Shown piece after piece: positions 54,376 through 64,000 of a stretch of 64,000 bases of DNA. The notes below the pieces were generated by a model that worked only from the letters and a program-made list of their open reading frames with translations, was not told the DNA's origin and searched no databases. The stretch spans positions 126,733 through 190,732 of the forward strand of contig NZ_NSKB01000001.1 of NCBI RefSeq assembly GCF_002286975.1. Reading direction: 5' to 3'. Both the position numbers and the translations under genes were made by a program. Each line of letters starts with the position of its first letter. Within the stretch, counting starts at the first letter, position 1. Source of the stretch: Halomonas salipaludis (GTDB lineage: Bacteria > Pseudomonadota > Gammaproteobacteria > Pseudomonadales > Halomonadaceae).

Positions 54376-54849
54376 ATGCTTGATTCGATTCAGCAATTCT
54401 TCCAGCGCGCCCTGGCCGAGCCTGAGGCCAGGGAGGATCGAGGTCTTACCCTTGAACTGGCCACTGCGGCGTTGCTGTGCGAGGTGATGCGTGCCGATTA
54501 CGCCACCAGCGAGGCGGAACTCGCCACCCTGCGCCGCATGCTGGTCGAGCGCTATCACCTCAGCGACGCGGCGGTCGACGAGCTGATGGCGCTCGCCCGG
54601 CGCGAGGTGGAGGAGGCCGTCGACCACTACCAGTTCGTTAGCCTGATCAAGCAGCACTACGGCTATGCCCAGCGCTGCGAACTGGTGCAGCTGATGTGGC
54701 AACTGGCCTGGGCCGACGGCAGCATCGACCCGCTCGAGGAGCACCGCATCCGGCGCCTGGCCGACCTGCTTCACGTCGGGCACAGCGATTTTATCCTCGC
54801 CAAGCTGACGGTGCAGGAGGCGCGTGGCACAGGCAAGGACCAGGCATGA
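54376..54849 (+). CDS. TerB-like protein
   Basis: 157 residues, all helical. The TerB hallmarks are LATAALLCEVMRADYATSEAE near residue 28 (acidic metal-binding helix) and LMWQLAWADGSIDPLEEHRIRRLADLL near residue 110. The family is linked to tellurite resistance and stress, but without terC/D/E nearby this is a stand-alone member. It overlaps the ExoD-like gene by 4 bp. Confidence 0.85.
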   Translation: MLDSIQQFFQRALAEPEAREDRGLTLELATAALLCEVMRADYATSEAELATLRRMLVERYHLSDAAVDELMALARREVEEAVDHYQFVSLIKQHYGYAQRCELVQLMWQLAWADGSIDPLEEHRIRRLADLLHVGHSDFILAKLTVQEARGTGKDQA

Positions 54850-55442
54850 ACAACGCGGCTTCATCGCCACGCACGCTGGGCGAACTACTCGAACGCCTGC
54901 AGCGCATCGATGGCCGTGACGGCCACGTAAGTCTCGATGATGTGCTCGACGAGCTGGGACGGAGGGCCTTCGGGCCGTTGCTGCTGCTGGCCGGTATCGT
55001 CACCATGGTGCCTATCATTGGCGGCATTCCCGGCGTGCCGACCGTGATGGCAGGCCTGGTGCTGCTGGTGGCTGTGCAGCTGCTGTTGCAGCGGCACGCC
55101 ATCTGGCTGCCACGCTGGCTGCTCGACCGCAGCGTAACGCCTGCCTCGCTGCACAAGGCGTGCGCCTGGCTGGCGCGCCCGGCAAGACTGCTCGACGCGC
55201 TGCTGTACCAGCGCTGGGCAGCACTGGTCGGCGACCACGCCGTGTTGGCGATAGCGATCTGCTGTATCGGGGTGGCCTTGATGATGCCGCCCATGGAGCT
55301 TGTGCCATTCTCGGCCAACGGTGCCGGCCTTGCGCTGAGCGGCTTCGGTCTGGCACTGATGGCCAAAGACGGCCTGATGGCGCTGTTCGCCTTCGCGGTA
55401 AGTATTGCTACGCTGATAGCCATCGTTGCCGGGCTGAGTTGA
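54846..55442 (+). CDS. ExoD-family membrane protein
   Basis: 198 residues from the ATG at 54846, coupled to the TerB-like gene (ATGA). The conserved ExoD pattern is present: LDELGRRAFGPLLLLAGIVTMVP, then GIPGVPTVMAGLVLLVA, and four to five spans in total. ExoD was first linked to exopolysaccharide synthesis in rhizobia; the biochemical role is unsettled. Confidence 0.88.
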   Translation: MNNAASSPRTLGELLERLQRIDGRDGHVSLDDVLDELGRRAFGPLLLLAGIVTMVPIIGGIPGVPTVMAGLVLLVAVQLLLQRHAIWLPRWLLDRSVTPASLHKACAWLARPARLLDALLYQRWAALVGDHAVLAIAICCIGVALMMPPMELVPFSANGAGLALSGFGLALMAKDGLMALFAFAVSIATLIAIVAGLS

Positions 55443-55481
55443 TCGAGCGCGCAGTCCGAACCCCTGACAAGGAAGCCTGCC

Positions 55482-55694
55482 ATGGACAAGGTATACCTGA
55501 TACTCAAGATCCTGATCACGCTGATCGTGGTGGTGCTGTTCGTGCAGAACATCCGCGTGGTCGAGGTCAATTTCCTGGCCTGGAGCCTGTCGCTGCCGCT
55601 AGCTATGCTGCTGGTGGTGGTCTATGTGCTGGGCATGGTCAGCGGCAAGAGCCTGATGGCGCTGGTCAGGCGCCTGCGCGCGTCGCGGCGCTGA
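55482..55694 (+). CDS. LapA-domain (DUF1049) small membrane protein
   Basis: 70 residues with two spans (about 6-24 and 35-55). The motif VVVLFVQNIRVVEVNFLAWSLSLPL is the LapA/DUF1049 core in which the first helix is followed by the Gln-Asn turn. Related LapA acts with LapB on LpxC turnover in LPS control, though stand-alone copies like this one are common and uncharacterised. 39 bp after the ExoD-like gene. Confidence 0.85.
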   Translation: MDKVYLILKILITLIVVVLFVQNIRVVEVNFLAWSLSLPLAMLLVVVYVLGMVSGKSLMALVRRLRASRR

Positions 55695-55702
55695 AGCGCC
55701 GG

Positions 55703-56617
55703 CTACTCCACGGTGGTGATCACTGCATGACGTGGGTCGACGTGCCAGGCCACGCCGACTCGGTCGCTGTGCTCGAGCTCGGCGATGACCTGGCCGCCCA
55801 GCAGCAGGATGATGGCGCCGACCTCGAGGCTCAGCAGCACTACGATCAGCGTGGCCAGTGAGCCGTAGACCACGTTGACGAACGAGATCTGGGCGAAGTA
55901 GACCACCAGCAGCAGCCTGACCCCCTCCCATAGCAGCGCGGCCACGAAACCGCCTACCAGCGCGCGGCGTAGTGCGATGCGTACCACTGGCAGCACCTTG
56001 TACACGGCGCTGAACAGTGCAAACACACCAACGAAGCTAAACAGGTTCAGCGCTGCCTGTGAGAGTCCCGCCAGCGGCAGCTCGCGGCCGAGGATTGCCA
56101 GCCACAGGTCGTTGATGGCACTGGCCATCGACACCAGCAGGGTCAACCCGAGGATGCCGCTGGCGAGTACTAGCATGAAGGCATAGGGCAGCAGCGCTGA
56201 CACCCAGGCGCTGCGCCGGCTAGGGTTGTCGGGCTGGTGGAAGATGATCGCCATGGCGTCTTCCAGCATGCGAAAGGCGAATGAGCTGAACAGCAGCAGT
56301 ACCAGCAATCCCAGGGTGCCGATGGCATCCCGCGAGTCGACCAGGGCGCGCACCGCGTCGAGCAGGATATCGGCATGCGCTGGGGCCAGGTGCTGGGTCT
56401 GTACCGCCATCACCCCGAGCAGGTGCTGCTCGTCGACCACGCTTGCCAGCAGCACTGCCAGCAGCGCCAGCAGTGGCACCACCGAAAGCAGCACGTTGTA
56501 GCCAACACCGCCGGCCAGCAGGACGCCGCGATTGCGCATGAAGGCGACCACCACGCGCCAGGCGAAGCGGGCCAGGCGGGCTAGTAGCGGGGCATGCCAG
56601 CGGCGCGTGGTTTGCAT
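55703..56617 (-). CDS. YihY/BrkB-family inner-membrane protein
   Basis: 304 residues, six hydrophobic spans. Family signatures are GVGYNVLLSVVPLLALL near residue 37, RSAWVSALLPYAFMLVL, and VNVVYGSLATLIVVLLSLEVGAIILLLGGQV near residue 250. Once annotated as ribonuclease BN, the family is now regarded as of unknown transport or envelope function. Convergent with the LapA-like gene. Confidence 0.9.
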   Translation of the reverse strand: MQTTRRWHAPLLARLARFAWRVVVAFMRNRGVLLAGGVGYNVLLSVVPLLALLAVLLASVVDEQHLLGVMAVQTQHLAPAHADILLDAVRALVDSRDAIGTLGLLVLLLFSSFAFRMLEDAMAIIFHQPDNPSRRSAWVSALLPYAFMLVLASGILGLTLLVSMASAINDLWLAILGRELPLAGLSQAALNLFSFVGVFALFSAVYKVLPVVRIALRRALVGGFVAALLWEGVRLLLVVYFAQISFVNVVYGSLATLIVVLLSLEVGAIILLLGGQVIAELEHSDRVGVAWHVDPRHAVITTVE

Positions 56618-56744
56618 CGATATCTCCTGATGGATGAGGCTCCTTGGCTATCCGTCGTCACGTGGTTATCGTAACCTGCGGCCATGCCTTGGTTTCAGGG
56701 TACTCTCCACCGCGTTCGCCATCCATCTGTAGGGAGCTTGACGA

Positions 56745-58111
56745 TTGCACGACGCAGGACACATACCCGGAACCTGGCGCCACACCCTTGCGTTCACTCT
56801 TGCTTTCATTCTCCTCCTGGGGCTCGGTTGGCAGGGCATGCGCGTGCAGCAGGCGCTGCTGGATGCCAATGCCGAGGTCAATCACAGCCTCGAGTTGATC
56901 ACCGTTATCAGGACATGCAGCTGACGCTGCAGGATGTCGAGACCGGTGAGCGGGGGTTCGTGATTACTGGCCAGCCAGCCTATCTGCAACCCTACCGGGA
57001 GGCCCGCGAGCGGATCGCCGATGAGCGCGCAGCGCTGCAGCAGCTGTTGGAGCGTCGCAGCGTTGCCGATCAGCAGGCGCTGGCCGAGCTCGATGCACTG
57101 ATCGCCCGGCGCCTCGAAATCAGTCAAGCCAATATCACAGTGCGCGAGAGCGACGGACTGGAAGCCGCCTCGCTACGTCTGCTGGCGGCGGGTGGGCGCC
57201 AGACAATGGATCGTCTGCGCCTCAGTCTCGGTGCTCTGGAGCGCGATGAACGCAGCCGCCTGGCCGCGGACACCCAGCGCGCTGCCGAGCAGGCCGAGCG
57301 GGCGCGCTGGCTGGGCCTGCTCGGTGCGCTGTTGGCCGGCGGTCTGCTGCTGGCGGCGTTCATGTCGGTCAGTCGCAACCTGCGGCTGCGCCGTCAGCTG
57401 GCGCTCGAGGCGCTGCAGCGCGAGGCGCGCATGGCGGCGCTGCTCGAAGCGGTGCCCGATGATCTCTATCGGATCGTGCCCGGGCAAGGGGTCAGCCGCT
57501 TGCGCCAGCAGGATCCGGCAGCGCCGCCGGTGGACGCGGCCTTTGCCGAGGAGTTGCTCGCACGGCTTGGCGATGACGATGAGCTGCTGCATAGCTTTAT
57601 GTGGCGCGCCGCCAGCGGTGACGAGTTCGACGTGCGCATGCTGCCGACCCGCGATGGCGAGTACCTGGCGGTGTGCCGTGATGTGACCGACCGCCTGCGC
57701 AGCCGGCAGCGGTTGCGTGACCAGCAGACTTTCCTGCGCAGTATCGTCGATGCCGACGAGAACCTGATCTTCGCCCGTGACGTCAGCGGCCGCTTTTGCA
57801 TGTGCAACCAGGCATTCGCTGACTTTGTGGGCGTAAGCCCTGGCTACCTCGAAGGTCGCAGCGCCGCCGAGCTGCGCCACGGCCAGTGCCTGTTGCCGCT
57901 GATGGCCGGTGACAGCGAGCTGCTGGCCGGCAAGCCAGAGCAGCGTGCCATGGCCCTCGAGGTGCAGGACGCCGAGGGGCATACCCGCTGGCTGCAGCTG
58001 CTCAAGCGCCCGCTGACGCTGTCCGACGGCAGTCGCTACCTGCTGGCAGTGGCGGTGGATATCACCGGGCGGTGCGAGATGAAGCGCAGCGGGCAGTGGG
58101 GCGGCGAATAG
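56745..58111 (+). pseudogene. Frameshifted CHASE3-PAS sensor without output domain
   Basis: A TTG at 56745 with AGGGAG 8 nt upstream begins a frame encoding a membrane helix (LAFTLAFILLLGLGW) and the start of a CHASE3 domain up to HSLELITVI. The frame then changes near 56909, where loss of one base (GTTATC-AGGAC instead of GTTATCCAGGAC) would explain it. The second frame continues with MQLTLQDVETGERGFVITG, a second span and a PAS domain (about 57720-58070). It stops at 58111 right after the PAS domain with no kinase, GGDEF or HAMP output. Broken twice, or one sequencing error plus a natural truncation. Confidence 0.8.
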
Positions 58112-58114
58112 GTG

Positions 58115-59140
<1,026 letters not shown>

Positions 59141-59364
59141 AGGGCAATCTCCTTGTAGGTTGGCCTGGCTTCGAGCCGCATCCGGTGCGGTTGGTTCCCG
59201 GCCAGTCGCGTCAGTGGTGGCAGGATGCGGCAGGTGTGCAAGGTGGCTGAGGGCTGCTAGGCTGGAATCGTCGGTGCAACGAACGCCGACCGATCTGGGC
59301 AATGGCGTGCCGTCAGGAAGACGCGGCCTTGTTCATTACCTACCCCACTGCAAGGAGTGCTGCC

Positions 59365-59439
59365 ATGCGAAGCATCATCTATATCATCGGTTTGATCGTT
59401 GTGGTCATGTTCCTACTGTCGCTGTTCGGCCTGCGCTGA
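59365..59439 (+). CDS. 24-residue single-span membrane peptide
   Basis: Begins MRSIIYIIGLIVVV and ends SLFGLR: one hydrophobic helix with Arg near both ends and no other domain. AAGGAG (59352-59356) is 8 nt upstream of the ATG, ideal spacing. Similar tiny peptides beginning MRSIIYIIGLIV occur in related gammaproteobacteria as far as I recall. Located in the 315-bp gap between the beta-lactamase-like gene and a lipoprotein gene. Function unknown. Confidence 0.7.
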   Translation: MRSIIYIIGLIVVVMFLLSLFGLR

Positions 59440-59455
59440 GCCGGGATCCGGTGGT

Positions 59456-60058
59456 ATGGCCATGTACGGCAGGTCCCGCTATCGGCCGCTACTGGCAGCG
59501 GGGCTGGCGTTGACCGTCACGCTACTCGGCGGTTGCGCTGCACGGATCATGCCCGAGTCACAGCTCGACACCCCACAGCCGGTTTATCTGGTCGACCACG
59601 GTCGTCACGCCAGCCTGGTAATTCCCCACGAGGATGGCCTTACGCGCTACTCATTCGGTGAGTGGCGCTGGTACGTGGAGGGCCGGCGTGGCGCCATGGC
59701 TGGATTGTCGGCTCTGCTATGGCCGACCGCCGGCGGACTCGGCCGCAAGGAGCATGCGGCGCTCGAGGCGCCGCCGCTGCCTGCGCGGGTGACGCCTGAA
59801 GGTCGCCAGCAGGTGTATGCTTTGAACGCCGAAGCAGTGCGCGTCGAGGCGCTGCGTCGACGGCTCGATGCCTATCATGCCGGTGCGCCCGAGCCGCCTG
59901 TCTACAGTGAAACCTTCGGGCTCTATTTCGTGCCCTACTCCCGCCACTACTGGGCCGGGCATCAGTCCAACCTCAAGGTCGTGGAGTGGTTGCAGGAACT
60001 TGGCATGCAGGTGCAGGGGTCGGCCTGGCTATCGCGTTGGCGCATCGTGGAAGATTGA
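59456..60058 (+). CDS. DUF2459-type lipoprotein
   Basis: 200 residues from the ATG at 59456 (59462 also possible). The signal ends in lipobox LLGGC. The mature protein has VYLVDHGRHASLVIP near residue 42, SFGEWRWY, and the C-terminal YSRHYWAGHQSNLKVVEWL. This is the DUF2459 pattern, in which His, Gly and Asn residues are conserved. Possibly a membrane-bound hydrolase. It starts 16 bp after the 24-residue peptide gene and is likely cotranscribed with it. Confidence 0.78.
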   Translation: MAMYGRSRYRPLLAAGLALTVTLLGGCAARIMPESQLDTPQPVYLVDHGRHASLVIPHEDGLTRYSFGEWRWYVEGRRGAMAGLSALLWPTAGGLGRKEHAALEAPPLPARVTPEGRQQVYALNAEAVRVEALRRRLDAYHAGAPEPPVYSETFGLYFVPYSRHYWAGHQSNLKVVEWLQELGMQVQGSAWLSRWRIVED

Positions 60059-60214
60059 CGGCGAGGATCTTATGCTGAGGCTCAACAATCGGTAACAATC
60101 AGCAGGCTCGCTTTTCTGATCGTCACGAGTGTGTATGCTGAATGGTGAGCCTTACCCTAGCGTCGTGTAGGCAGTGACGGCGTCCATACGCAGTTACCAA
60201 GGGGAAACCACAAG

Positions 60215-61201
60215 ATGGCACAACAATCGATGAGTGAGCTCTCACGAGACAACCGGGTACGCATCCTCGCCGGCATCGCGGTGATCGCGCTGGTCTACGC
60301 GCTGATCGCCAGTTCCGGCGCGAGTTCTGCGCGCGAGGAGCGCGATAGCCTCGAGGAGCGCGTGGCGGTGCTCGAAGGCGAGAATGATGCATTGCGCAGC
60401 GAAGTCGACACCTTCGCCGAGGCCCAGGGCAGCGTAGAAGAGGCGCAGCAAGAGCTGTCCACGCTCGAAGCCGATGCCGAGTCGGCCCGCGAGCGTCTTG
60501 CCGAGGTCGAGAGCGAGTTGGCCGACAGCGAGTCGCAGCTGGCCGAGCAGGAGGCCGCCTACGAGCAACGCCAGGCCGAAATGGAAGAGGAGCTCGAGAC
60601 GCGCCGCCAGGCGCAGGAAGAGGAGCTGGCGGCCCGCCGCGACGAGCTCGAAGCGCAGGTCGAGGAGCTCAACGAGCAGGCCCAGGCGCTGGACGAGCAG
60701 GTGGCGCAGAAGCAGGCTGAGCTGGAAACGCTGGAAGCCCAGGCAGAAGAGACGCGTGAGGCCCGCGACAACGCGCGTGAGTCGTTCGAGGCACTGGAGG
60801 AGCAGATCGCCGAGGCCGAAGGGCGTCAGGCCGAACTGCAAAGCCAGGTCGAGTCTGGGCAGGACCACATCGCAACTCTCGAGGAGGAGATCGAAGCACT
60901 GGAAGCCCAGGCCGAGGAGCGCGAGGCCATGCTCGAAGAACTGGACGCCCAGATTGCGGCCTCCCAGCGTAGCTTCGACCATGTCGAGGAAGGGCTCAAC
61001 GCTGCCCTCAACGAGTACGAGGCGACTGAGGCGCAGGTCGATGAGGCCGAGGCGCGTCTCAATGAGCTTTCCGAGCAGACTACTGCCCGTACTGAGCAGC
61101 TCGAGCGTCTTGAAGCCCAACTGGCCAACTGGCGTGACGAGCTCAGCGAGCTCGAAGCCAGCCTTGAAGCAGCAGCGGCGCAGCAGGAAGATGACGAGTG
61201 A
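60215..61201 (+). CDS. Membrane-anchored acidic coiled-coil protein
   Basis: 328 residues. One N-terminal span (about 17-33) is followed by nearly 290 residues of uninterrupted heptad-like sequence very rich in Glu, Ala and Gln (for example EELAARRDELEAQVEEL). There are no Cys residues and very few aromatic ones. No enzymatic motif is visible. The length would give a rod of roughly 40 nm if one helix. It has its own terminator. Possibly a spacer or scaffold in the envelope; orientation is not certain. Confidence 0.75.
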   Translation: MAQQSMSELSRDNRVRILAGIAVIALVYALIASSGASSAREERDSLEERVAVLEGENDALRSEVDTFAEAQGSVEEAQQELSTLEADAESARERLAEVESELADSESQLAEQEAAYEQRQAEMEEELETRRQAQEEELAARRDELEAQVEELNEQAQALDEQVAQKQAELETLEAQAEETREARDNARESFEALEEQIAEAEGRQAELQSQVESGQDHIATLEEEIEALEAQAEEREAMLEELDAQIAASQRSFDHVEEGLNAALNEYEATEAQVDEAEARLNELSEQTTARTEQLERLEAQLANWRDELSELEASLEAAAAQQEDDE

Positions 61202-61234
61202 CCTGATCTGACGCCTGTGGCGCAGAGTCATGAC

Positions 61235-61268
61235 ACGGCGGCGAGCACCCAGTTCGCCGCCGTTTTTG
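61235..61268 (+). terminator. Rho-independent terminator after the coiled-coil gene
   Basis: ACGGCGGCGA pairs with TCGCCGCCGT across a 9-nt loop and runs into TTTTT. It begins 34 bp after the stop. Confidence 0.9.
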
Positions 61269-61385
61269 GTGAGTCAGGCTAAAGTTGAGCATGGCACTTG
61301 GTTATAGCGCCCGCTACCGGGTTATACTCGCCGTTACACCGATCGGTGCCGACCGGTCGCCACGATCGACCAGCAGGAGCAAGCC

Positions 61386-62189
61386 GTGATCGAAGGGGTA
61401 AAGCATATCGTTGCCGTGGCCTCGGGCAAGGGGGGCGTGGGCAAGTCCACCGTGACCGTCAATCTGGCCCTGGCGATGGCCGCCGAAGGCTATCGGGTGG
61501 GCCTGCTCGACGCCGATATCTATGGTCCCAGCCAGGCGCAGATGCTAGGCATCGGCGAAGGCGTGAGGCCCCAGCAGGCTGGCGAGAACCAGTTCCAGCC
61601 GCTCGAGGCCCACGGCATTCAGGCGATGTCGATGGCCTTCATGGTAGATATCAACGAGCCGATGGTGTGGCGTGGGCCAATGGTTGCCGGGGCCTTCCAG
61701 CAGATGCTCAACCAGACTGCCTGGAACGACCTCGACTATCTGTTCATCGACATGCCGCCGGGTACCGGCGACATCCAGCTGACTCTGGCCCAGAAGGTGC
61801 CGGTGTCGGGGGCGGTGATCGTTACCACGCCGCAGGACATCGCCCTGCTCGACGCGCGCAAGGGCATCGAGATGTTCCGCAAGGTCAATGTCCCGGTGCT
61901 CGGCGTGGTCGAGAACATGAGCCTGCACGTCTGTTCCGAGTGTGGACACAGCGAGCCGATCTTCGGTGCTGGCGGTGGCGAGCGCATCGCGGCTCAGTAC
62001 GAGACGCGCCTGCTTGGCCAGCTGCCGCTGACGCTATCGATTCGCGAGCAGTCCGACAGCGGCCGGCCGACGGTGATCAGCGACCCCGACAGCGAAGCAG
62101 CGGCGACCTTCCGCAACATGTCGCGTGCTGTGGTCGAAGGCGTCGCTGGCCAGCAGCCGCAGGGGCCGAGCATCAGCTTCGGTGACTGA
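61386..62189 (+). CDS. apbC: Mrp/ApbC iron-sulfur cluster carrier ATPase
   Basis: 267 residues from a GTG start with AGGAG 7 nt upstream. The deviant Walker A GKGGVGKST is near residue 14, LLDADIYGPS is near residue 40, MPPGTGD is Walker B-like, and the cluster-binding CSEC motif is in the C-terminal part. It lacks the N-terminal DUF59 domain found in E. coli Mrp. It carries 4Fe-4S clusters to target apoproteins. Upstream of dcd, separated by a terminator. Confidence 0.95.
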   Translation: MIEGVKHIVAVASGKGGVGKSTVTVNLALAMAAEGYRVGLLDADIYGPSQAQMLGIGEGVRPQQAGENQFQPLEAHGIQAMSMAFMVDINEPMVWRGPMVAGAFQQMLNQTAWNDLDYLFIDMPPGTGDIQLTLAQKVPVSGAVIVTTPQDIALLDARKGIEMFRKVNVPVLGVVENMSLHVCSECGHSEPIFGAGGGERIAAQYETRLLGQLPLTLSIREQSDSGRPTVISDPDSEAAATFRNMSRAVVEGVAGQQPQGPSISFGD

Positions 62190-62221
62190 ATGCCGGCATT
62201 GCCAGCTTTGTATTCGTTGAA

Positions 62222-62250
62222 CGGGCCGTTATCATAACGGCCCGATTTCT
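62222..62250 (+). terminator. Rho-independent terminator after apbC
   Basis: CGGGCCGTTAT and ATAACGGCCCG are complementary with a 1-nt centre, followed by ATTTCTTTC. It lies 32 bp past the apbC stop. Confidence 0.85.
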
Positions 62251-62300
62251 TTCTGGCCGCGTCACGGCGCGGCAGGCTTCGCCCCATCAAGGACGCCCCG

Positions 62301-62867
62301 ATGAGTATCAAATCCGACAAATGGATCCGCCGCATGGCCGAGCGGGAAGGCATGATCGAGCCCTTCGAGGCCGACCAGGTGCGCTACGTGGACGAGCGTC
62401 GGGTGATCTCCTACGGGACCTCGAGCTATGGTTACGACGTGCGCTGTGCCGACGACTTCAAGGTGTTCACCAATATCCACTCGGCGGTGGTTGATCCCAA
62501 GGCCTTCGACGAGAAGAGCTTCGTCGATATCAAGGGCGATGTCTGCGTGATTCCACCCAACTCCTTCGCCCTGGCGCGGACTGTGGAGTATTTCCGCATT
62601 CCGCGTAGCGTGCTGACCATCTGCCTGGGCAAGTCGACCTACGCACGCTGTGGGATCATCGTCAACGTCACACCGCTGGAACCGGAGTGGGAAGGGCACG
62701 TGACGCTGGAGTTCTCCAACACCACCAACCTACCGGCCAAGATCTACGCTCACGAGGGCGTGGCGCAGATGCTGTTCCTGGAGTCCGATGAGGTGTGTGA
62801 CACCTCCTACAAGGACCGCGGTGGCAAGTACATGGGGCAGCGGGGCGTGACCCTGCCCAGGACCTGA
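62301..62867 (+). CDS. dcd: dCTP deaminase
   Basis: 188 residues, close to E. coli Dcd (193). The family blocks [13 protein letters not shown] near residue 41, [19 protein letters not shown] near residue 100 (active-site Ser/Arg region), and [17 protein letters not shown] are intact. It converts dCTP to dUTP, feeding thymidylate synthesis. No dut-type fusion is seen. AAGGACG is the only upstream ribosome-binding candidate. Confidence 0.97.
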   Translation: MSIKSDKWIRRMAEREGMIEPFEADQVRYVDERRVISYGTSSYGYDVRCADDFKVFTNIHSAVVDPKAFDEKSFVDIKGDVCVIPPNSFALARTVEYFRIPRSVLTICLGKSTYARCGIIVNVTPLEPEWEGHVTLEFSNTTNLPAKIYAHEGVAQMLFLESDEVCDTSYKDRGGKYMGQRGVTLPRT

Positions 62868-62952
62868 GCCGGCCCGGCTTCACCGGGAGCAGTGAGCGGC
62901 GCAGGGGACGGGGTGAAGCGGACATCTTTTTCAGGGACGAAAAAGCTAGCGC

Positions 62953-63699
62953 TTATTGATCCTCGTCCAGCTCCTCTGCGGCATCGGCATGCGACAGGCG
63001 CAGCCCCTGGGGCGGCAGCGGCATGCCGTCGAGGGTCGGGCCCTGGCTGCCGAGTTGCAGGCGACCCTGGAGGAACCACTTCACGGCGATGGGGTAGATC
63101 AGGTGCTCGCGGACGTGCACCTTGTTCTTTAGCGAGGCTGCATCGTCCTCGGCATCAACTGTCACCGCGGCCTGTACCACCACCGGCCCGCCGTCGAGCT
63201 CTTCGGTGACGAAGTGCACGCTGCAGCCGTGCTCGGTGACACCGTCGGCCAGCGCCCGGGCGTGGGTATCGAGCCCTTGATAGGCGGGCAGCAGCGAGGG
63301 GTGGATATTCAGCAGGCGGCCGTAGAAGCGCTGCACGAACAGCGGGGTCAGGATGCGCATGAAGCCGGCCAGCACGATCAGGTCGGGCTCGTGGCGTTCG
63401 ATGACCTTGATCAGGGCGCCGTCGAAGGCCTCGCGGCTGTCGTACTCGCGATGCGGCAGGGCCACCGCGTCGATGCCGGCGTCGCGGGCGCGCTTGAGGC
63501 CATAGGCATCGGCCCGATTGGAGATCACCGCGACGATTTCGCCGCCCAGCTCATCGTAGGCCTGGGCGTCGATCAGCGCCTGAAGGTTGCTGCCGTTGCC
63601 GGAGATTAGCACTACCACGCGCCGCGCCTCGCTGGGTGCGGCGGTGAAGTCGTTGAGGGTATCGCTGGCCGGTGTGGGGCCTTCGGCGGAATGACTCAT
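62953..63699 (-). CDS. purN: Phosphoribosylglycinamide formyltransferase
   Basis: 248 residues, with an N-terminal extension of about 25 and a C-terminal acidic tail compared with E. coli PurN (212). The core starts [19 protein letters not shown]; the folate site has [11 protein letters not shown], and the catalytic Asn-His-Asp are in [10 protein letters not shown] and VTEELDGGP. Third step of purine synthesis, using 10-formyl-THF. It overlaps purM by 4 bp (ATGA), the standard purMN operon. Confidence 0.97.
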   Translation of the reverse strand: MSHSAEGPTPASDTLNDFTAAPSEARRVVVLISGNGSNLQALIDAQAYDELGGEIVAVISNRADAYGLKRARDAGIDAVALPHREYDSREAFDGALIKVIERHEPDLIVLAGFMRILTPLFVQRFYGRLLNIHPSLLPAYQGLDTHARALADGVTEHGCSVHFVTEELDGGPVVVQAAVTVDAEDDAASLKNKVHVREHLIYPIAVKWFLQGRLQLGSQGPTLDGMPLPPQGLRLSHADAAEELDEDQ

Positions 63700-64000
63700 G
63701 CCGGGAGATTCTCCAGTTGGACCTGGGCCTCATCGCCGTGTCGCGGAGCGATCTCGCCGAGGCGATAGACGCGCTCGCCCTGGGCCTCGAGGTGGGCCTG
63801 CGCGGCCTCGGCCTGGGCCGCGGAAACCACCACCACCATGCCGATGCCGCAGTTGAGCACGCGGTGCATCTCGTGCTCGTCGACGTTGCCCTGCTGCTGC
63901 AGCCAGTCGAACACCGCCGGGCGTCTCCAGCGGGTCACATCGACGTGGGCGGTAAGGTTGTCGGGCAGCACTCGCGGTATGTTTTCGAGCAGGCCACCGC
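63696..64000 (-). CDS. purM: Phosphoribosylformylglycinamidine cyclo-ligase, C-terminal part
   Basis: Only the last 100 or so residues lie in the window; the gene runs past position 64000. The visible part includes [38 protein letters not shown] and the C-terminal YRLGEIAPR, all typical of PurM. It forms AIR from FGAM with ATP in purine synthesis. The stop overlaps the start of purN. Confidence 0.95.
   Translation of the reverse strand, partial: GGLLENIPRVLPDNLTAHVDVTRWRRPAVFDWLQQQGNVDEHEMHRVLNCGIGMVVVVSAAQAEAAQAHLEAQGERVYRLGEIAPRHGDEAQVQLENLPA

Noticed and set aside
62881-62945. Fourth copy of the multi-hairpin repeat
   Set aside because: A short similarity (GCGCAGGGGACGGGG) is not supported by either conserved end or by the paired arms.

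Overview
The window looks like a 64-kb piece of chromosome from a GC-rich gammaproteobacterium. The order uvrY-uvrC-pgsA-tRNA-Gly-tRNA-Cys-tRNA-Leu(UAA), argF-grxD-rnt-argG, and the general gene complement fit a halophilic Halomonas-like member of the Oceanospirillales. That placement is inference from gene content; no rRNA is present to confirm it.

Layout. Positions 1-1000 hold a small AT-richer accessory segment: a YafO-like toxin with its upstream partner and a complete tRNA-Leu(UAA). It abuts a truncated copy of the resident tRNA-Leu(UAA), so it looks like the end of an integrated element. From 1 to 10 kb come housekeeping genes: tRNAs, pgsA, uvrC, uvrY, tRNA-Ala, argF, grxD, rnt, argG and a HlyU-like gene. 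From 9 to 17 kb lies a signalling block resembling the neighbourhood of the acetate switch (CrbS/MxtR type). It holds a DUF294 nucleotidyltransferase, an EAL-HDOD protein, a sodium/solute-symporter histidine kinase, a tiny membrane protein, a membrane sensor fused to a DEDDh exonuclease, and a lone receiver.

The most unusual region is 17-28 kb. A cytochrome P450 fused to two cyclic-nucleotide-binding domains sits directly downstream of a squalene/phytoene-synthase-like gene, divergent from an ispH. Next come a CHASE2 adenylate cyclase whose specificity residues predict ATP as substrate, a FecR-domain secreted protein with 21 Glu-Pro repeats, a TPR plus beta-barrel outer-membrane protein (Slam-like), and a class II cAMP phosphodiesterase-like hydrolase. 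A cAMP source, a cAMP sink and a cAMP-type receptor fused to an isoprenoid enzyme thus lie within 11 kb. I propose a cAMP-gated isoprenoid P450 pathway coupled to an envelope sensor.

From 28 to 35 kb there is a cstA / cory-CC-star / ArsA-type ATPase group, a carbonic-anhydrase-like protein, nth, and a soluble RnfB-like ferredoxin without other rnf genes. From 35 to 64 kb the genes are mostly core: a CHASE4 diguanylate cyclase, metG, polB, thiI, a GST, a class A PBP, an acyltransferase/serine-hydrolase pair, ppiC, an ABC exporter, ndpA, TerB/ExoD/LapA-like membrane genes, a BrkB-like protein, a broken CHASE3-PAS sensor, apbC, dcd, purN and the end of purM. Three copies of a structured intergenic repeat, with compensatory changes in its stems, occur at 31.1, 43.0 and 50.6 kb.

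No CRISPR array, rRNA operon, transposase or integrase gene was recognised.
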